Origin: Hellea sp.
GTDB taxonomy: Bacteria; Pseudomonadota; Alphaproteobacteria; Caulobacterales; Maricaulaceae
Length of the DNA stretch: 64,000 nucleotides
Assembly (NCBI GenBank): GCA_020628425.1
Contig: JAHDEZ010000001.1
Span: forward strand, 116,615-180,614
Direction: 5' to 3'
The notes below the pieces were generated by a model. That model worked only from the letters and a program-made list of their open reading frames with translations. It was not told where the DNA came from and ran no database searches. Every line of letters starts with the position of its first letter. The first letter of the stretch is position 1. Made by a program: the position numbers and the translations under genes. This document shows, piece by piece, positions 48,822-59,023 of this stretch.

Positions 48822-50186
48822 CTACCTCCTTTGAAACTCGGGGCTGGTCAAAATCAGGCTAATCGCCGAATCCTGTGTCGAAGCTCGTGACACCCAAAGT
48901 CTTAGTTCATCGGAGGCCACCGGTCCGACCGTTTCATCTAGAAACCGCTCAGGTTCTATATCGGCGGAGATGGTTCGAGCATATTTACGGGCCCATTCTA
49001 TCCGGCGCATCAAGCTCTCTGGGGCGATCCAGTCGGACCCAATATCAGGCCATCCCGCTGGAGACGGCGCAGAGAAAGGCACATGACCAAATTCTCGAAG
49101 AGGTTCGATAAAGTCCATAGGGTCAAATTTCGATTTTCCCGTGGAACGGAATGAAGACACCATATATTCATAATGGGTTTTCACTTTAGGCATTGGTTTC
49201 TCCCAGACTTCTGGAAGCATTATTAATGCCTTGGTCACGTCGGACAGGTCACCTTTGGATTTTAGAAATATGCCGGTAATTTCGTCCACAGCGCGAGCCG
49301 GTGGCTCATCCGATACAAAATGCCGAACCAATTTCGTCGCAATAAAGCGCGCTGTAGATGGATGCCGGGCCAGATCTTCAAGGACATAAACTCCAGTCTT
49401 TTCACCCCGGTCACGATAACGCCGCCCTATAACATATTTGCTGTCAGGCTCGTGGAAATAGGGTTTAAATTCAAACTTACCGTGTATAGACGTCCGGTCC
49501 ATAGGCAGCCTTGCGCCGCCATGACTCCAACCGGAAATTGCCTTGGCCAATCCGATGACATCATCCTGATCATAACCGCCATTGACGCCCAGCGTATGTA
49601 GTTCAAGAATTTCACGGGCAAGGTTTTCATTCAAGCCTGTTTCGGCACCGGTTCTGAACTTACGTCTCAGACCTGCAATTGAATAAGGCCCCATTGACAA
49701 TTGATTATCCAGATAAGTCAACATCGCCGGATGGCGGGTGGCGGCGATCAACATATCCTCAAACTTACCAAAAATATGCGGGCGTATAGCCTCCCGCTCA
49801 TAGGCTGGCGTGATTGGTCCCACGATCCGCTTATCCGTAGACACGGTAAAATGATTGGACCAAAACATGACCATGCGCTCGACAAAAGGTTTGTCTGTTT
49901 CGACCATATGAATAGCGCGTGCCATGACTTCAGCACCATAATCGAGACGAAAGGCGCGCGATGCGAGGTTACGATAACGCTCTTTGTCTTTTTGACGTGC
50001 TTTTCCTAATTGCTCGATGATTTCGGAACTGCTGCGAAAATCTTCCAAAGCTTTAGGCGTTTTCTGACGACGACTGATTTGTTCCCGAACCCAGTCTTGT
50101 GGGTCTTTCTCAACTTCACTGGCTTCGCCTGGAGCTGGCCCCAATCCAAATCTATTGAGGGCAATATAAGTTTCTAATGTTTTCAT
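48822..50186 (-). CDS. DUF1800 domain protein
   Basis: LNRFGLGPAPGE, MVMFWSNHFTVSTDK, NENLAREILELHTLGVNGGY. Confidence 0.9.
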   Translation of the reverse strand: MKTLETYIALNRFGLGPAPGEASEVEKDPQDWVREQISRRQKTPKALEDFRSSSEIIEQLGKARQKDKERYRNLASRAFRLDYGAEVMARAIHMVETDKPFVERMVMFWSNHFTVSTDKRIVGPITPAYEREAIRPHIFGKFEDMLIAATRHPAMLTYLDNQLSMGPYSIAGLRRKFRTGAETGLNENLAREILELHTLGVNGGYDQDDVIGLAKAISGWSHGGARLPMDRTSIHGKFEFKPYFHEPDSKYVIGRRYRDRGEKTGVYVLEDLARHPSTARFIATKLVRHFVSDEPPARAVDEITGIFLKSKGDLSDVTKALIMLPEVWEKPMPKVKTHYEYMVSSFRSTGKSKFDPMDFIEPLREFGHVPFSAPSPAGWPDIGSDWIAPESLMRRIEWARKYARTISADIEPERFLDETVGPVASDELRLWVSRASTQDSAISLILTSPEFQRR

Positions 50187-50261
50187 AACGTGGCTCTATA
50201 ATGAACCTAACGGATGAGTTTTAACAATCCGTCGTTACAAATTAGAAATATTCAGCAGGGC

Positions 50262-53200
50262 TTAGTCAATTTCTACCAGCAAATCCTTGGCATCGACTTG
50301 ATCGCCGGGCGCAACATAAACGGATTTGACGGTCCCACCAACGTCCGCATGGATAGCTGTTTCCATTTTCATAGCCTCTATTGTCAACATCAGATCGCCG
50401 GGCCTAACCTCGTCGCCCTCAGCAATAGCTACCGTCGCAATAGAACCAGGCATAGGCGCACCAATTTGGTTTTTATTGCCGGCGTCTTTTTTCTGTCGGC
50501 GTGTGGTGAGGTTTTGCACGGATCGATCCGGCACCATAATTGACCGCGGCTGACCATTTAGTTCAAAAAAGACTTTGACATCTCCGTCTTCGCGTGTGTT
50601 ACCAATAGCTACTAGTCGGATTTCTAACGTTTTACCCGGGTCGATTTCGACTGAAATTTCTTCACCTATATTCATGCCCCAAAAGAAAACCGGTGTAGGC
50701 AATGACCAGACAGGCCCGTAAGTCCGACGACGCCCCATATAGTCAAGGAACACTTTCGGATAGATGGTGTAAGCTGTCAGCTCGTCAATATCCACATCAT
50801 ACCCCTCAAGCTCCTTCTTAAGGGCTTTGCGGGTTGTATCCATGTTGATACTGGCTAGTTTTTCACCGGGACGAACTGTGAAAGCGGCCTCATCCTTAAG
50901 AACTTTCTTTTGAATGCCTTTCGGCCAGCCGCCTGGAGGTTGCCCAAGATTACCGCGCATCATCTCAATCACCGAGGCCGGGAAAGCAATATCCTTATTC
51001 GGGTTTTCTACATCATCTCGGGTCAGACCTTGAGTAACCATCATCAAGGCCATATCGCCAACCACTTTGGAGGACGGCGTGACTTTGACAATATCACCAA
51101 ACATCAAATTCGCATCCGCGTATTTTTGCGCTACTTCACTCCATCGATCGGCCAGGCCTAAGCTGGCAGCCTGTGCCCTGAGGTTGGTATATTGACCGCC
51201 TGGCATTTCATGGAGGTAGACTTCGGAGGCCGGCGGGTTCACACCTATTTCAAAAGCGCTATAGCTCTGACGGACTTGCTTCCAATAATCGGAGATTTCC
51301 CTTATAGCGGTGATATCGAGACCGGTGTCTCGTTCCGTATGCCGTAAGGCCTCCACGATTGATCCCAGACAAGGCTGCGATGTTCCGCCAGAGAAAGAAT
51401 CCATCGCCGCATCCACAGCGTCAGCCCCCGCTTCAACTGCTGCCAACACGGTTGCGGCGGCAATACCGCTAGTGTCATGAGTGTGAAAGTGGACGGGTAG
51501 ACCGGTTTCATCTTTCAGGGCTTTAACCAATAATCGTGCGGAGGCGGGTTTGAGCAGGCCGGCCATATCTTTGAGGCCCAAAATATGGACACCCATATCT
51601 TTGAGCTCACGACCCATGCCAACAAAATAATCGAGATTATATTTAGAGCGCTCTGGGTTTAAAATATCGCCGGTGTAACACACCGTACCTTCGCAAATAT
51701 GCCCGGTCTTGAGGACGGTCTCAATGGCAAGACGCATATTGGTCGTCCAGTTGAGACTGTCAAAAACACGGAAGACATCAACCCCGTTTTCAGCTGCCCG
51801 CCAAATGAATTGCTCAACTACGTTATCCGGGTAGTTGGTGTAACCGACTGCATTAGACGCCCGCAAGAGCATTTGTGTCAACAGGTTCGGCATTCGATAA
51901 CGCAGCTCGCGCAATCGCTGCCAAGGATCTTCTTGCAAGAAACGATAGGCCACGTCAAAAGTCGCCCCGCCCCAGCACTCCATAGAAAATAGGTCGGGCA
52001 GATTATGGCTGTAAGTTTTTGCGACACCAAACATGTCTTGTGAGCGCATGCGAGTCGCCAGTAATGACTGATGCCCGTCCCGCATGGTAGTGTCGGTAAT
52101 CATGACACGTTTTTGCGCCAACAGATAATCGGCCACTGCCTGAGCGCCTTTATCTTCCAACATGTTTTTAAGACCTGGTGGCGGCGTCTCATCTCTCAAC
52201 ACAGGCGGTTCGATTTTTAGCTTAGCAGCTGTGGGGCGCGGAGTCCCTTTGGTTTGTGTATGCCCATTGACTGAAATATCGGCAATATAAGTCAGTAGCT
52301 TATTGGCCCGGTTCTTACGCCTGGCAAACTCAAACAGTTCGGGCGTTGTATCGATGAATTTAGTCGTATAGCTATTATCGAGAAATGATGGGTGTTTGAG
52401 TAGGTTCTCCACAAAGGGGATATTGGTCGACACACCACGAACTCGAAACTCGCGTAAAGAACGGTCGAGCCTCGATATGGCCATTTCCGGTGTCGGCGCC
52501 CAAGCTGTTACTTTCACCAGCAAGCTGTCATAATATCGGGTGATAACCGCGCCCGCATAGGCCGTCCCACCATCAAGGCGAATACCCATACCATTTGCTG
52601 AACGGTACGCGGTGATGCGGCCGTAATCCGGAATGAAATTGTTCTGCGGGTCTTCGGTAGTCACCCGAGCCTGAATGGCATGACCGTTGAGGATAATGTC
52701 GTCTTGCGACATTGCACCTGTAGCTCGTTCCAAAGATTTACCTTCGGCCAGAAGGATTTGCGCTCGAACAATATCGATGCCGGTCACTTCCTCAGTGACT
52801 GTATGTTCAACCTGCACCCGCGGATTGACTTCTATAAAGTAAAAGGCATCCGTTTCCATATCCATGAGAAACTCGACAGTACAGGCACATTCATAACCGA
52901 CAAATTTAGTCAGCTTCACGGCCAGTGCGCAAATCTCTTCGCGTTGTTCATCCGTCAGATAGGGCGCAGGGGCGCGCTCGACCACCTTTTGGTTGCGCCG
53001 CTGAACGGAACAATCCCTCTCCCAGAGATGGTAGATATTACCAGACTTATCGCCCAGGATTTGGACTTCAACGTGCCGGGCCCGTGTAATCATTTTCTCA
53101 AGGAAACCCTCGCCATTGCCAAAGGCGGCTTCAGCTTCTCGGCGGCCTTCAAGGATTTTGTTCTGTAATTCTTCCTCGCTATGAATCGGGCGCATGCCAC

Positions 53201-53705
53201 GGCCACCGCCGCCCCAACTTGCCTTGAGCATAAGTGGATAACCAATCTCAGTTGCCTGCTTCGTGATCTTTTCAAAATTGTCGTCCAGAACATCCGTGGC
53301 CGGTATAACCGGAACTCCCGCCTCCACAGCCACATTCCGGGCGGAAGCCTTGTCGCCCAACAAACGCATGCTTTCGGCTCTCGGGCCGATAAATGTGATA
53401 CCAGCCTCATTACAGGCATCTACAAAATCCGGGTTTTCAGACAACAAGCCATAACCGGGATGAACCGCGTCTGCCCCGCTTTCTTTGGCTACGCGAACGA
53501 TCTCTTCAATAGAGAGATAAGCCCCGACAGGCGAGAGCCCCTGCCCGATGAGATAAGCCTCATCAGCTTTGTAGCGATGAAGCCCCAGTTTATCTTCCTC
53601 CGCGTAAACAGCCACGGTTTTTTTACCTAGCTCATTAGCCGCGCGCATAATGCGAATGGCGATTTCGCCCCGGTTAGCAATAAGGATTTTCTGAAATTCA
53701 ACCAT
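50262..53705 (-). CDS. pyc: pyruvate carboxylase
   Basis: 1147 aa; biotin carboxylase, HMGL-like and biotinyl (EAMKMET) domains. Confidence 0.97.
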   Translation of the reverse strand: MVEFQKILIANRGEIAIRIMRAANELGKKTVAVYAEEDKLGLHRYKADEAYLIGQGLSPVGAYLSIEEIVRVAKESGADAVHPGYGLLSENPDFVDACNEAGITFIGPRAESMRLLGDKASARNVAVEAGVPVIPATDVLDDNFEKITKQATEIGYPLMLKASWGGGGRGMRPIHSEEELQNKILEGRREAEAAFGNGEGFLEKMITRARHVEVQILGDKSGNIYHLWERDCSVQRRNQKVVERAPAPYLTDEQREEICALAVKLTKFVGYECACTVEFLMDMETDAFYFIEVNPRVQVEHTVTEEVTGIDIVRAQILLAEGKSLERATGAMSQDDIILNGHAIQARVTTEDPQNNFIPDYGRITAYRSANGMGIRLDGGTAYAGAVITRYYDSLLVKVTAWAPTPEMAISRLDRSLREFRVRGVSTNIPFVENLLKHPSFLDNSYTTKFIDTTPELFEFARRKNRANKLLTYIADISVNGHTQTKGTPRPTAAKLKIEPPVLRDETPPPGLKNMLEDKGAQAVADYLLAQKRVMITDTTMRDGHQSLLATRMRSQDMFGVAKTYSHNLPDLFSMECWGGATFDVAYRFLQEDPWQRLRELRYRMPNLLTQMLLRASNAVGYTNYPDNVVEQFIWRAAENGVDVFRVFDSLNWTTNMRLAIETVLKTGHICEGTVCYTGDILNPERSKYNLDYFVGMGRELKDMGVHILGLKDMAGLLKPASARLLVKALKDETGLPVHFHTHDTSGIAAATVLAAVEAGADAVDAAMDSFSGGTSQPCLGSIVEALRHTERDTGLDITAIREISDYWKQVRQSYSAFEIGVNPPASEVYLHEMPGGQYTNLRAQAASLGLADRWSEVAQKYADANLMFGDIVKVTPSSKVVGDMALMMVTQGLTRDDVENPNKDIAFPASVIEMMRGNLGQPPGGWPKGIQKKVLKDEAAFTVRPGEKLASINMDTTRKALKKELEGYDVDIDELTAYTIYPKVFLDYMGRRRTYGPVWSLPTPVFFWGMNIGEEISVEIDPGKTLEIRLVAIGNTREDGDVKVFFELNGQPRSIMVPDRSVQNLTTRRQKKDAGNKNQIGAPMPGSIATVAIAEGDEVRPGDLMLTIEAMKMETAIHADVGGTVKSVYVAPGDQVDAKDLLVEID

Positions 53706-53732
53706 GATGCCCTATGAATTGGCTACTCTAAA

Positions 53733-53758
53733 CTGTCAAATATGACAGCGCTGTCATA
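53733..53758. promoter_or_regulatory. candidate operator array upstream of pyc
   Basis: CTGTCA-aata-TGACAG-cg-CTGTCA; includes perfect 18-bp palindrome TATGACAGCGCTGTCATA at 53741-53758. Confidence 0.6.
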
Positions 53759-53801
53759 CCAAGTTCTATCATAAAGCAAAAAGAGCTGATTGGGTCAAGA
53801 A

Positions 53802-55442
53802 CTAGATGGAATGAACGAATAGCTCGAAACAGGCATCGCCGGCACGGCTGGAATTTCCATTGACGTTGAAGAAGTCGAAACTCTCAATAACATAGGAGCC
53901 CGCTTCCAGCGTTCCAATATATGTCTCCTGATTAATCAGAGAGCTTTGGGATTTGGCAAGCTCTACCCCGGCAGACCAAATCTTGAAATCAGGATCTCGT
54001 TCACCCTGCGTCGATTGTCCACGCATGGCGATCTCATATTGACCGGTTGTTGGAATATCGACAAAGACAAATTCCCGATTACCAAGCTTATTGAACCGAC
54101 CTGCATCATCCACAGAGCAAACGGTTGCAGAGGTCGTATCAATGACTACCTCTTTGTAAATAGGTAAGCTCGATGCAATAGCGCCATTATTACGCTCACC
54201 GACGCCTTGTGCATCGCTGGAGGTGATATTTTGCGTACCCAGCAGCAGACGGAAATCCGCTTCATTAATACCAACTTGTTTAACTAGGACATCGGAGAAA
54301 GAAAACACGGTCGCAAACACGTCAGCGTCCGTAAATGCTTCGGAGGTCATAGCCCCATAGATAGGGGCAAAACCGGCGGCGACATGATCATTACTGTCCA
54401 CCGCGTCATCGTGAATATCGTAGATAATAGCGGCGACAGAACCCTGATGAAACCAACCTGCACGGCTAGAGCGAAGGTCTTCGAAATCAATGCCAAAACC
54501 GCTTCCCTGCCCGGCACCAGCGCTGTCCTTATAAACGGGATCATCGGTCACAATTGCCGCTAGGCCATTGCCAAAACCTTCGGAAAAAGCCAGACGCGGG
54601 TCTAGTTTGTCATTCAAAGAATGTAGCCCCCCCATAGAGTCCATACGTGCAATTTGGTGTTCGAAATAATGGCCCCATTCATGGACAATCACGTGAGGAT
54701 CATATTCATCCGTGTCCCGGTCAGCCGCCCCCAAGAGATAAACCGCGTTTTCATCCCGGTGATAACCCGACGTACCAATCTGGCCTAATTCCTTACTCCC
54801 CGCCACAGGCTGATTATCCGGACTCCAACGAAACTCAATCGCTGGAAACTCTGCACGGGCGTCGACCTCCAAGACTAGCTGCACAGCGTCATATATAGGA
54901 TACAGAATAGCAAAAGGTGCAGCAGCACGCTCGGAATTATACCCCTCACCATTCCAACCTGACGCAGCATGCAAATTTCGGGTCTGGCTTGCATTCGTCC
55001 CTGTCGACGCCAATGATCCTTCCAGAACATAGAGCGCATTATCCATTGTATTATCCGTAACCTGAACGTCCCAATTCGAGCCCCGAGAAAGTTGTGCTCG
55101 CGCCTGAACTTTCAATTCTTTTGCAGAGGCAAGCCCTGAAAAACTGTAACGGCCTTTGTCATCTGTCAGCGTCTCTGCGACCACTTCATCCCCATCATCT
55201 AATAGAACGACCACGACACCGCGGGCCGGTAACCGTTCGGTGGCTTCATAATCCAATCCATATCCGCTTTGTTTGTGTGGCACATTATCAAAGGTGATTT
55301 GCCCGGATAATGTGACTTTGGCGGGCGTAGAACCGCCGGACACCGACGTGCTGGTGGTCGAGGAAGAGCTACTGCCACCTCCGCCGCAGGCGGAAAGAAA
55401 AATCAAACCCATTGCTGTTCCGACAATTTTGACCAATTCCAT
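53802..55442 (-). CDS. lipoprotein with carboxypeptidase-regulatory-like domain and HEWGH putative zinc-peptidase motif
   Basis: Lipobox LSAC; VIVHEWGHYFEHQIA. Confidence 0.7.
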   Translation of the reverse strand: MELVKIVGTAMGLIFLSACGGGGSSSSSTTSTSVSGGSTPAKVTLSGQITFDNVPHKQSGYGLDYEATERLPARGVVVVLLDDGDEVVAETLTDDKGRYSFSGLASAKELKVQARAQLSRGSNWDVQVTDNTMDNALYVLEGSLASTGTNASQTRNLHAASGWNGEGYNSERAAAPFAILYPIYDAVQLVLEVDARAEFPAIEFRWSPDNQPVAGSKELGQIGTSGYHRDENAVYLLGAADRDTDEYDPHVIVHEWGHYFEHQIARMDSMGGLHSLNDKLDPRLAFSEGFGNGLAAIVTDDPVYKDSAGAGQGSGFGIDFEDLRSSRAGWFHQGSVAAIIYDIHDDAVDSNDHVAAGFAPIYGAMTSEAFTDADVFATVFSFSDVLVKQVGINEADFRLLLGTQNITSSDAQGVGERNNGAIASSLPIYKEVVIDTTSATVCSVDDAGRFNKLGNREFVFVDIPTTGQYEIAMRGQSTQGERDPDFKIWSAGVELAKSQSSLINQETYIGTLEAGSYVIESFDFFNVNGNSSRAGDACFELFVHSI

Positions 55443-55629
55443 TTTCGGGTGCTCCGCTGCGTTGGAACCCCCACCGGAGCAATTAAGATGCCATTAACTA
55501 TGTCTGTCTCAAAAATAGATTTTGGTGGTGTGTGATATCTGCGTTTTCCCTGCCTATTCTGCTTTACGCTGTCTAGGAGTTCTGCGCATAATTCGTGCGA
55601 CCGAGAGGCTCAAACCGCAAGGACCAATC

Positions 55630-56121
55630 ATGAAAAAATCTATTATCAGCGCGCTGACACTGACAATTTGCCTGGGCTTCGCGCCTCAAGCTATAGCTGA
55701 TGAAAATGCGGCCTTGTGCCATCTCTACAGTGCGACAGGCGCTGGGACTGTTGAATTCCTTTTACCTCTTACCGTGCAGCAATATGTCAACCTGACAGCC
55801 GGTAAAGATAAGGCCTTGGCAGACCAGATGACTCAGGCCATCGTCAGACAATATAACCCGCAGATAATTGCTCAATTACAGAACACAAGTCCTGAAAAAA
55901 TCGGACTCATGGGCGAAGCAGCAGGACAAACGGTGACACAATTGCTGATGAGTGGTCAAGCCACCAGTAAGGCAGACGTTCAGGGCGTGATGACTTCAGC
56001 CTGTCAAGCATTAGGGGCCAACACAATTATAGAAGAACAGAAAAAACTGCGTGAATCGCTGCAACAACAAGCCGCGCAACAAGGTCCCCAAACCGTTACG
56101 TCATCCGGTGAAAGTCGCTAA
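55630..56121 (+). CDS. hypothetical secreted protein
   Basis: Signal peptide MKKSIISALTLTICLGFAPQAIA; start trimmed. Confidence 0.55.
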   Translation: MKKSIISALTLTICLGFAPQAIADENAALCHLYSATGAGTVEFLLPLTVQQYVNLTAGKDKALADQMTQAIVRQYNPQIIAQLQNTSPEKIGLMGEAAGQTVTQLLMSGQATSKADVQGVMTSACQALGANTIIEEQKKLRESLQQQAAQQGPQTVTSSGESR

Positions 56122-56129
56122 AGACGCAT

Positions 56130-57488
56130 CTATTCAACCAACCTCGCGCCATCATCCGTATAGGGTTTGAGTGGGGGCAAACCAGCGGCGACATGGTCAA
56201 CAGAGACTTGCATATGTGTACGGCCCGAAAATTCGATCTGGTGCGCGATGAAACTCGTCGCAGGGGATTGGGACGACACAGAATTATCACTTGTCACCAG
56301 AAGCTTGTGATTAGGCAAATAGGCCGTTCCAATAATTGTTAATCCACCGCCTGAATTTATCTCGCTAACAGACGTTTGGGTTTCCGGAACGGCCGGCACA
56401 ATTCCATTAATGTAGTCCTGTAACTCGAGATAGCGTTGCCAGAAAACCAAACCGGCTGTCAGACCGCTGGACGGCGCCTTCAACCAGACTTGCGCACCTT
56501 CCTCAATCATAAGAGGGGTATCTTCACCCTTTAGAAGGAAAGTTACACCATTGCCATAAACACCTGCATTTTGAGTAAAAGTCAATCCACCCCAAATATG
56601 ATATACGCCGGGCGAAAGCGTCACATTAGCGCCACTGATCTCTAGGCCGCGGCAATATATGCCGGGCATAAGCGTTGCATGATCTGGGATAAGACTTTCA
56701 CCCTCAATATTTGTAGAAAGCTGAGACTCCAGGAAGGCCCGGCCAGCGCCTTTTCCGTTTTTATTTTTGATAATAACCTGACGATTCTGATCACAGGACG
56801 AGGCGGCAGGCGGTATCACCAGATCCTTATAAGGATCCTCCACAGGCGAACAATTGGCTTTGACCCTTGGATAATAATTCCCGATCGCGCCACCAACTGA
56901 GCAAAAGTTTCGAGCCCTCGGAGGGGTCAAGGTAGCGGATATCATGGCCTGTGGATGAATTGAGTTGACCTGCACGGAGCAGGTCGACGCATCGAAAACA
57001 GCATTGTCTTCGAAACGCAGGGAGTAAGCGTTTTCTTTGTCCAAAGTCATCACACAGATCGTGTCCGATCGGGTCAAAACTGCTTTGGAGCGATCATGCA
57101 AATGCGTTTTGTGAACCCCGACCAAACCACCAACCAGAGACGGAACCTCCAACGTCGCAGATATTTCGACTGTTTCTCGACTGGCCGCAACCTTCAGCGC
57201 AACGACCTCGTCCTCGTCGCTTTGAAAGTTTTTATGAAAGACTTCACGTGCGTAAGAGGCGCGTTCCGCATTACTCAACATATCTGGAATAACGGCCGCC
57301 AATGCCGCAGCATCAAGAGCTGCCTCAAGGGATTTATTATGGCGATTGCGATTTTCCATATCCAGGGCCAGGCCTACGCCCGCAATAAGCGGCAGACCAA
57401 GCAAGCTGGTCCAAACGGCAAACTGGCCGCTCTGGTTGAAACAATACCTATCAAAATGTGTCTTAAGCGATCTCATTACGCCCATCAT
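56130..57488 (-). CDS. TadE/TadG-like pilus assembly protein
   Basis: N-terminal QFAVWTSLLGLPLIAGVGLALDMENRNRHNKSLEAALDAAALAA. Confidence 0.75.
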   Translation of the reverse strand: MMGVMRSLKTHFDRYCFNQSGQFAVWTSLLGLPLIAGVGLALDMENRNRHNKSLEAALDAAALAAVIPDMLSNAERASYAREVFHKNFQSDEDEVVALKVAASRETVEISATLEVPSLVGGLVGVHKTHLHDRSKAVLTRSDTICVMTLDKENAYSLRFEDNAVFDASTCSVQVNSIHPQAMISATLTPPRARNFCSVGGAIGNYYPRVKANCSPVEDPYKDLVIPPAASSCDQNRQVIIKNKNGKGAGRAFLESQLSTNIEGESLIPDHATLMPGIYCRGLEISGANVTLSPGVYHIWGGLTFTQNAGVYGNGVTFLLKGEDTPLMIEEGAQVWLKAPSSGLTAGLVFWQRYLELQDYINGIVPAVPETQTSVSEINSGGGLTIIGTAYLPNHKLLVTSDNSVSSQSPATSFIAHQIEFSGRTHMQVSVDHVAAGLPPLKPYTDDGARLVE

Positions 57489-57665
57489 ACACCCCTAGCC
57501 TTGTGTAATGATCGCTTCATAAATGTTAACAATTTAAAGAGCGGTTATTAATCATTGTTAAGAATTCATAAAAATTCACTATTCTCTGAAGCATAAAACC
57601 TTAGCATCTCTTTCCGATCAGCTTCTTACTTGCCCTGATTGCCTCCCTCCCTTAGAGGGCCCCCC

Positions 57666-58043
57666 ATGAATGGAATTTTAAATGTCGCTATAGGCGGAGC
57701 GCTTGGCGCCAGTGGACGCTATCTGATCGGTCAGTGGGCCGGAAGAACATTTAATTCGGAATTTCCATTTGGGACTTTTATCGTCAATATTTTTGGCAGT
57801 CTTTTGATGGGTATTTTGATCGGCTGGCTATTAACCCGTGAAGGCGGTGAACAGATGAAGTTATTTCTAGCAACCGGATTTTTGGGTGGATTTACCACTT
57901 TTAGCGCGTTTTCCCTGGACGTAATCAACCTATTGGAACGCAAAGCTTATACACCGTTCATTCTTTATGTGTCCGGGTCCGTAGTTTTAGCCATAGCGGC
58001 TTTGGCCATTGGCCTGTTTGTCGCAAAGCGAGTATTCGGATGA
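57666..58043 (+). CDS. crcB: CrcB/Fluc fluoride channel
   Basis: GGALGASGRYLIG, GTFIVNIFGSLLMGI, GFLGGFTTFSAFS. Confidence 0.93.
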   Translation: MNGILNVAIGGALGASGRYLIGQWAGRTFNSEFPFGTFIVNIFGSLLMGILIGWLLTREGGEQMKLFLATGFLGGFTTFSAFSLDVINLLERKAYTPFILYVSGSVVLAIAALAIGLFVAKRVFG

Positions 58044-59023
58044 GCGGAGTCCAGTTAATAACCATCCCCCAAGAAGATACCGGTCAAAGGCTTGACCGCT
58101 GGTTTAAGCGCCGCTTTCCGCATATTCCCCACGGTCGGGTCGAAAAATTGCTACGAACCGGACAGATTCGGATTAATGGTAAACGTTCCAAAGGTTCGGA
58201 CCGAATTGAGGTCGGTGACGATATTCGGATACCTCCTTTGCCTGAACCATCGGCAATCAAAACGCAAAAGGGTCCAAACGAAGGTGAAATACGCTTTATG
58301 CGGGATCTAGTCTTGTATGAAGACAACGACCTGATTGCCCTCAATAAACCTTTTGGTCTTGCTGTTCAAGGCGGATCAAAAACAACGCGCCACATTGATG
58401 GTCTTTTGCCCGCACTGGGTCAGGGCTGCCGCTTGGTACATCGGCTTGACCGTGATACCTCCGGCGTATTGCTCGTCGCCAAACATGCCAAATCTGCTGC
58501 CTGGGCCGGCAAGGCCTTTCAAAGCCGACGAGCCGAGAAGATTTACTGGGGTGTCACCAATGGCGTTCCCAATCCCAGATCTGGCGAGATTAAAGGATAT
58601 GTTGCGAAAGGCAAAACAGATAACCGCTTTGGCAACAAAAATGCAGGCAAAGAGATCATGATGGCCGTGCGCCATGGACATGCCGGTGCGAAACACGCAC
58701 GCACACTATATCAAACGGTTCAAACTGCCGGCGCGAAAGCCGGTTTGGTGGTCATGCAGCCACTCACAGGCCGCACCCACCAATTACGGCTACACACGCA
58801 AATTTTAGGCGCGCCGATTGCGGGTGACCCCAAATATATGACAGACCGCCCCCTGCCTGGCGGACTGGAAAAAAAACTGCATCTGCATGCGCGTGAACTG
58901 ATCTTACCCACTCCCAATGGTGACATTTCCGTTACGGCGCCCTTACCGCCCCATATGAAATCAGCTTTCGACAAGCTTGGCTTTGATACCAAAATCCAAT
59001 TGGAAGTCTGGGAAGACATATAA
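58040..59023 (+). CDS. RluA-family pseudouridine synthase (RluC-like)
   Basis: S4 domain; HRLDRDTSGVLLVAK; GRTHQLRLH. Confidence 0.92.
   Translation: MSGVQLITIPQEDTGQRLDRWFKRRFPHIPHGRVEKLLRTGQIRINGKRSKGSDRIEVGDDIRIPPLPEPSAIKTQKGPNEGEIRFMRDLVLYEDNDLIALNKPFGLAVQGGSKTTRHIDGLLPALGQGCRLVHRLDRDTSGVLLVAKHAKSAAWAGKAFQSRRAEKIYWGVTNGVPNPRSGEIKGYVAKGKTDNRFGNKNAGKEIMMAVRHGHAGAKHARTLYQTVQTAGAKAGLVVMQPLTGRTHQLRLHTQILGAPIAGDPKYMTDRPLPGGLEKKLHLHARELILPTPNGDISVTAPLPPHMKSAFDKLGFDTKIQLEVWEDI

Noticed and set aside
57510-57565. TTAA-rich segment (TTAACAATTTAA, TTAATCATTGTTAA) near the TadG-like gene as CtrA boxes
   Set aside because: Spacers are N4 and N6, so neither matches TTAA-N7-TTAA; AT-rich intergenic sequence is enough explanation.
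57489-57665. Fluoride (crcB) riboswitch upstream of crcB
   Set aside because: Could not recognise the conserved pseudoknot segments by eye; a covariance-model search (Infernal, crcB motif) would decide.
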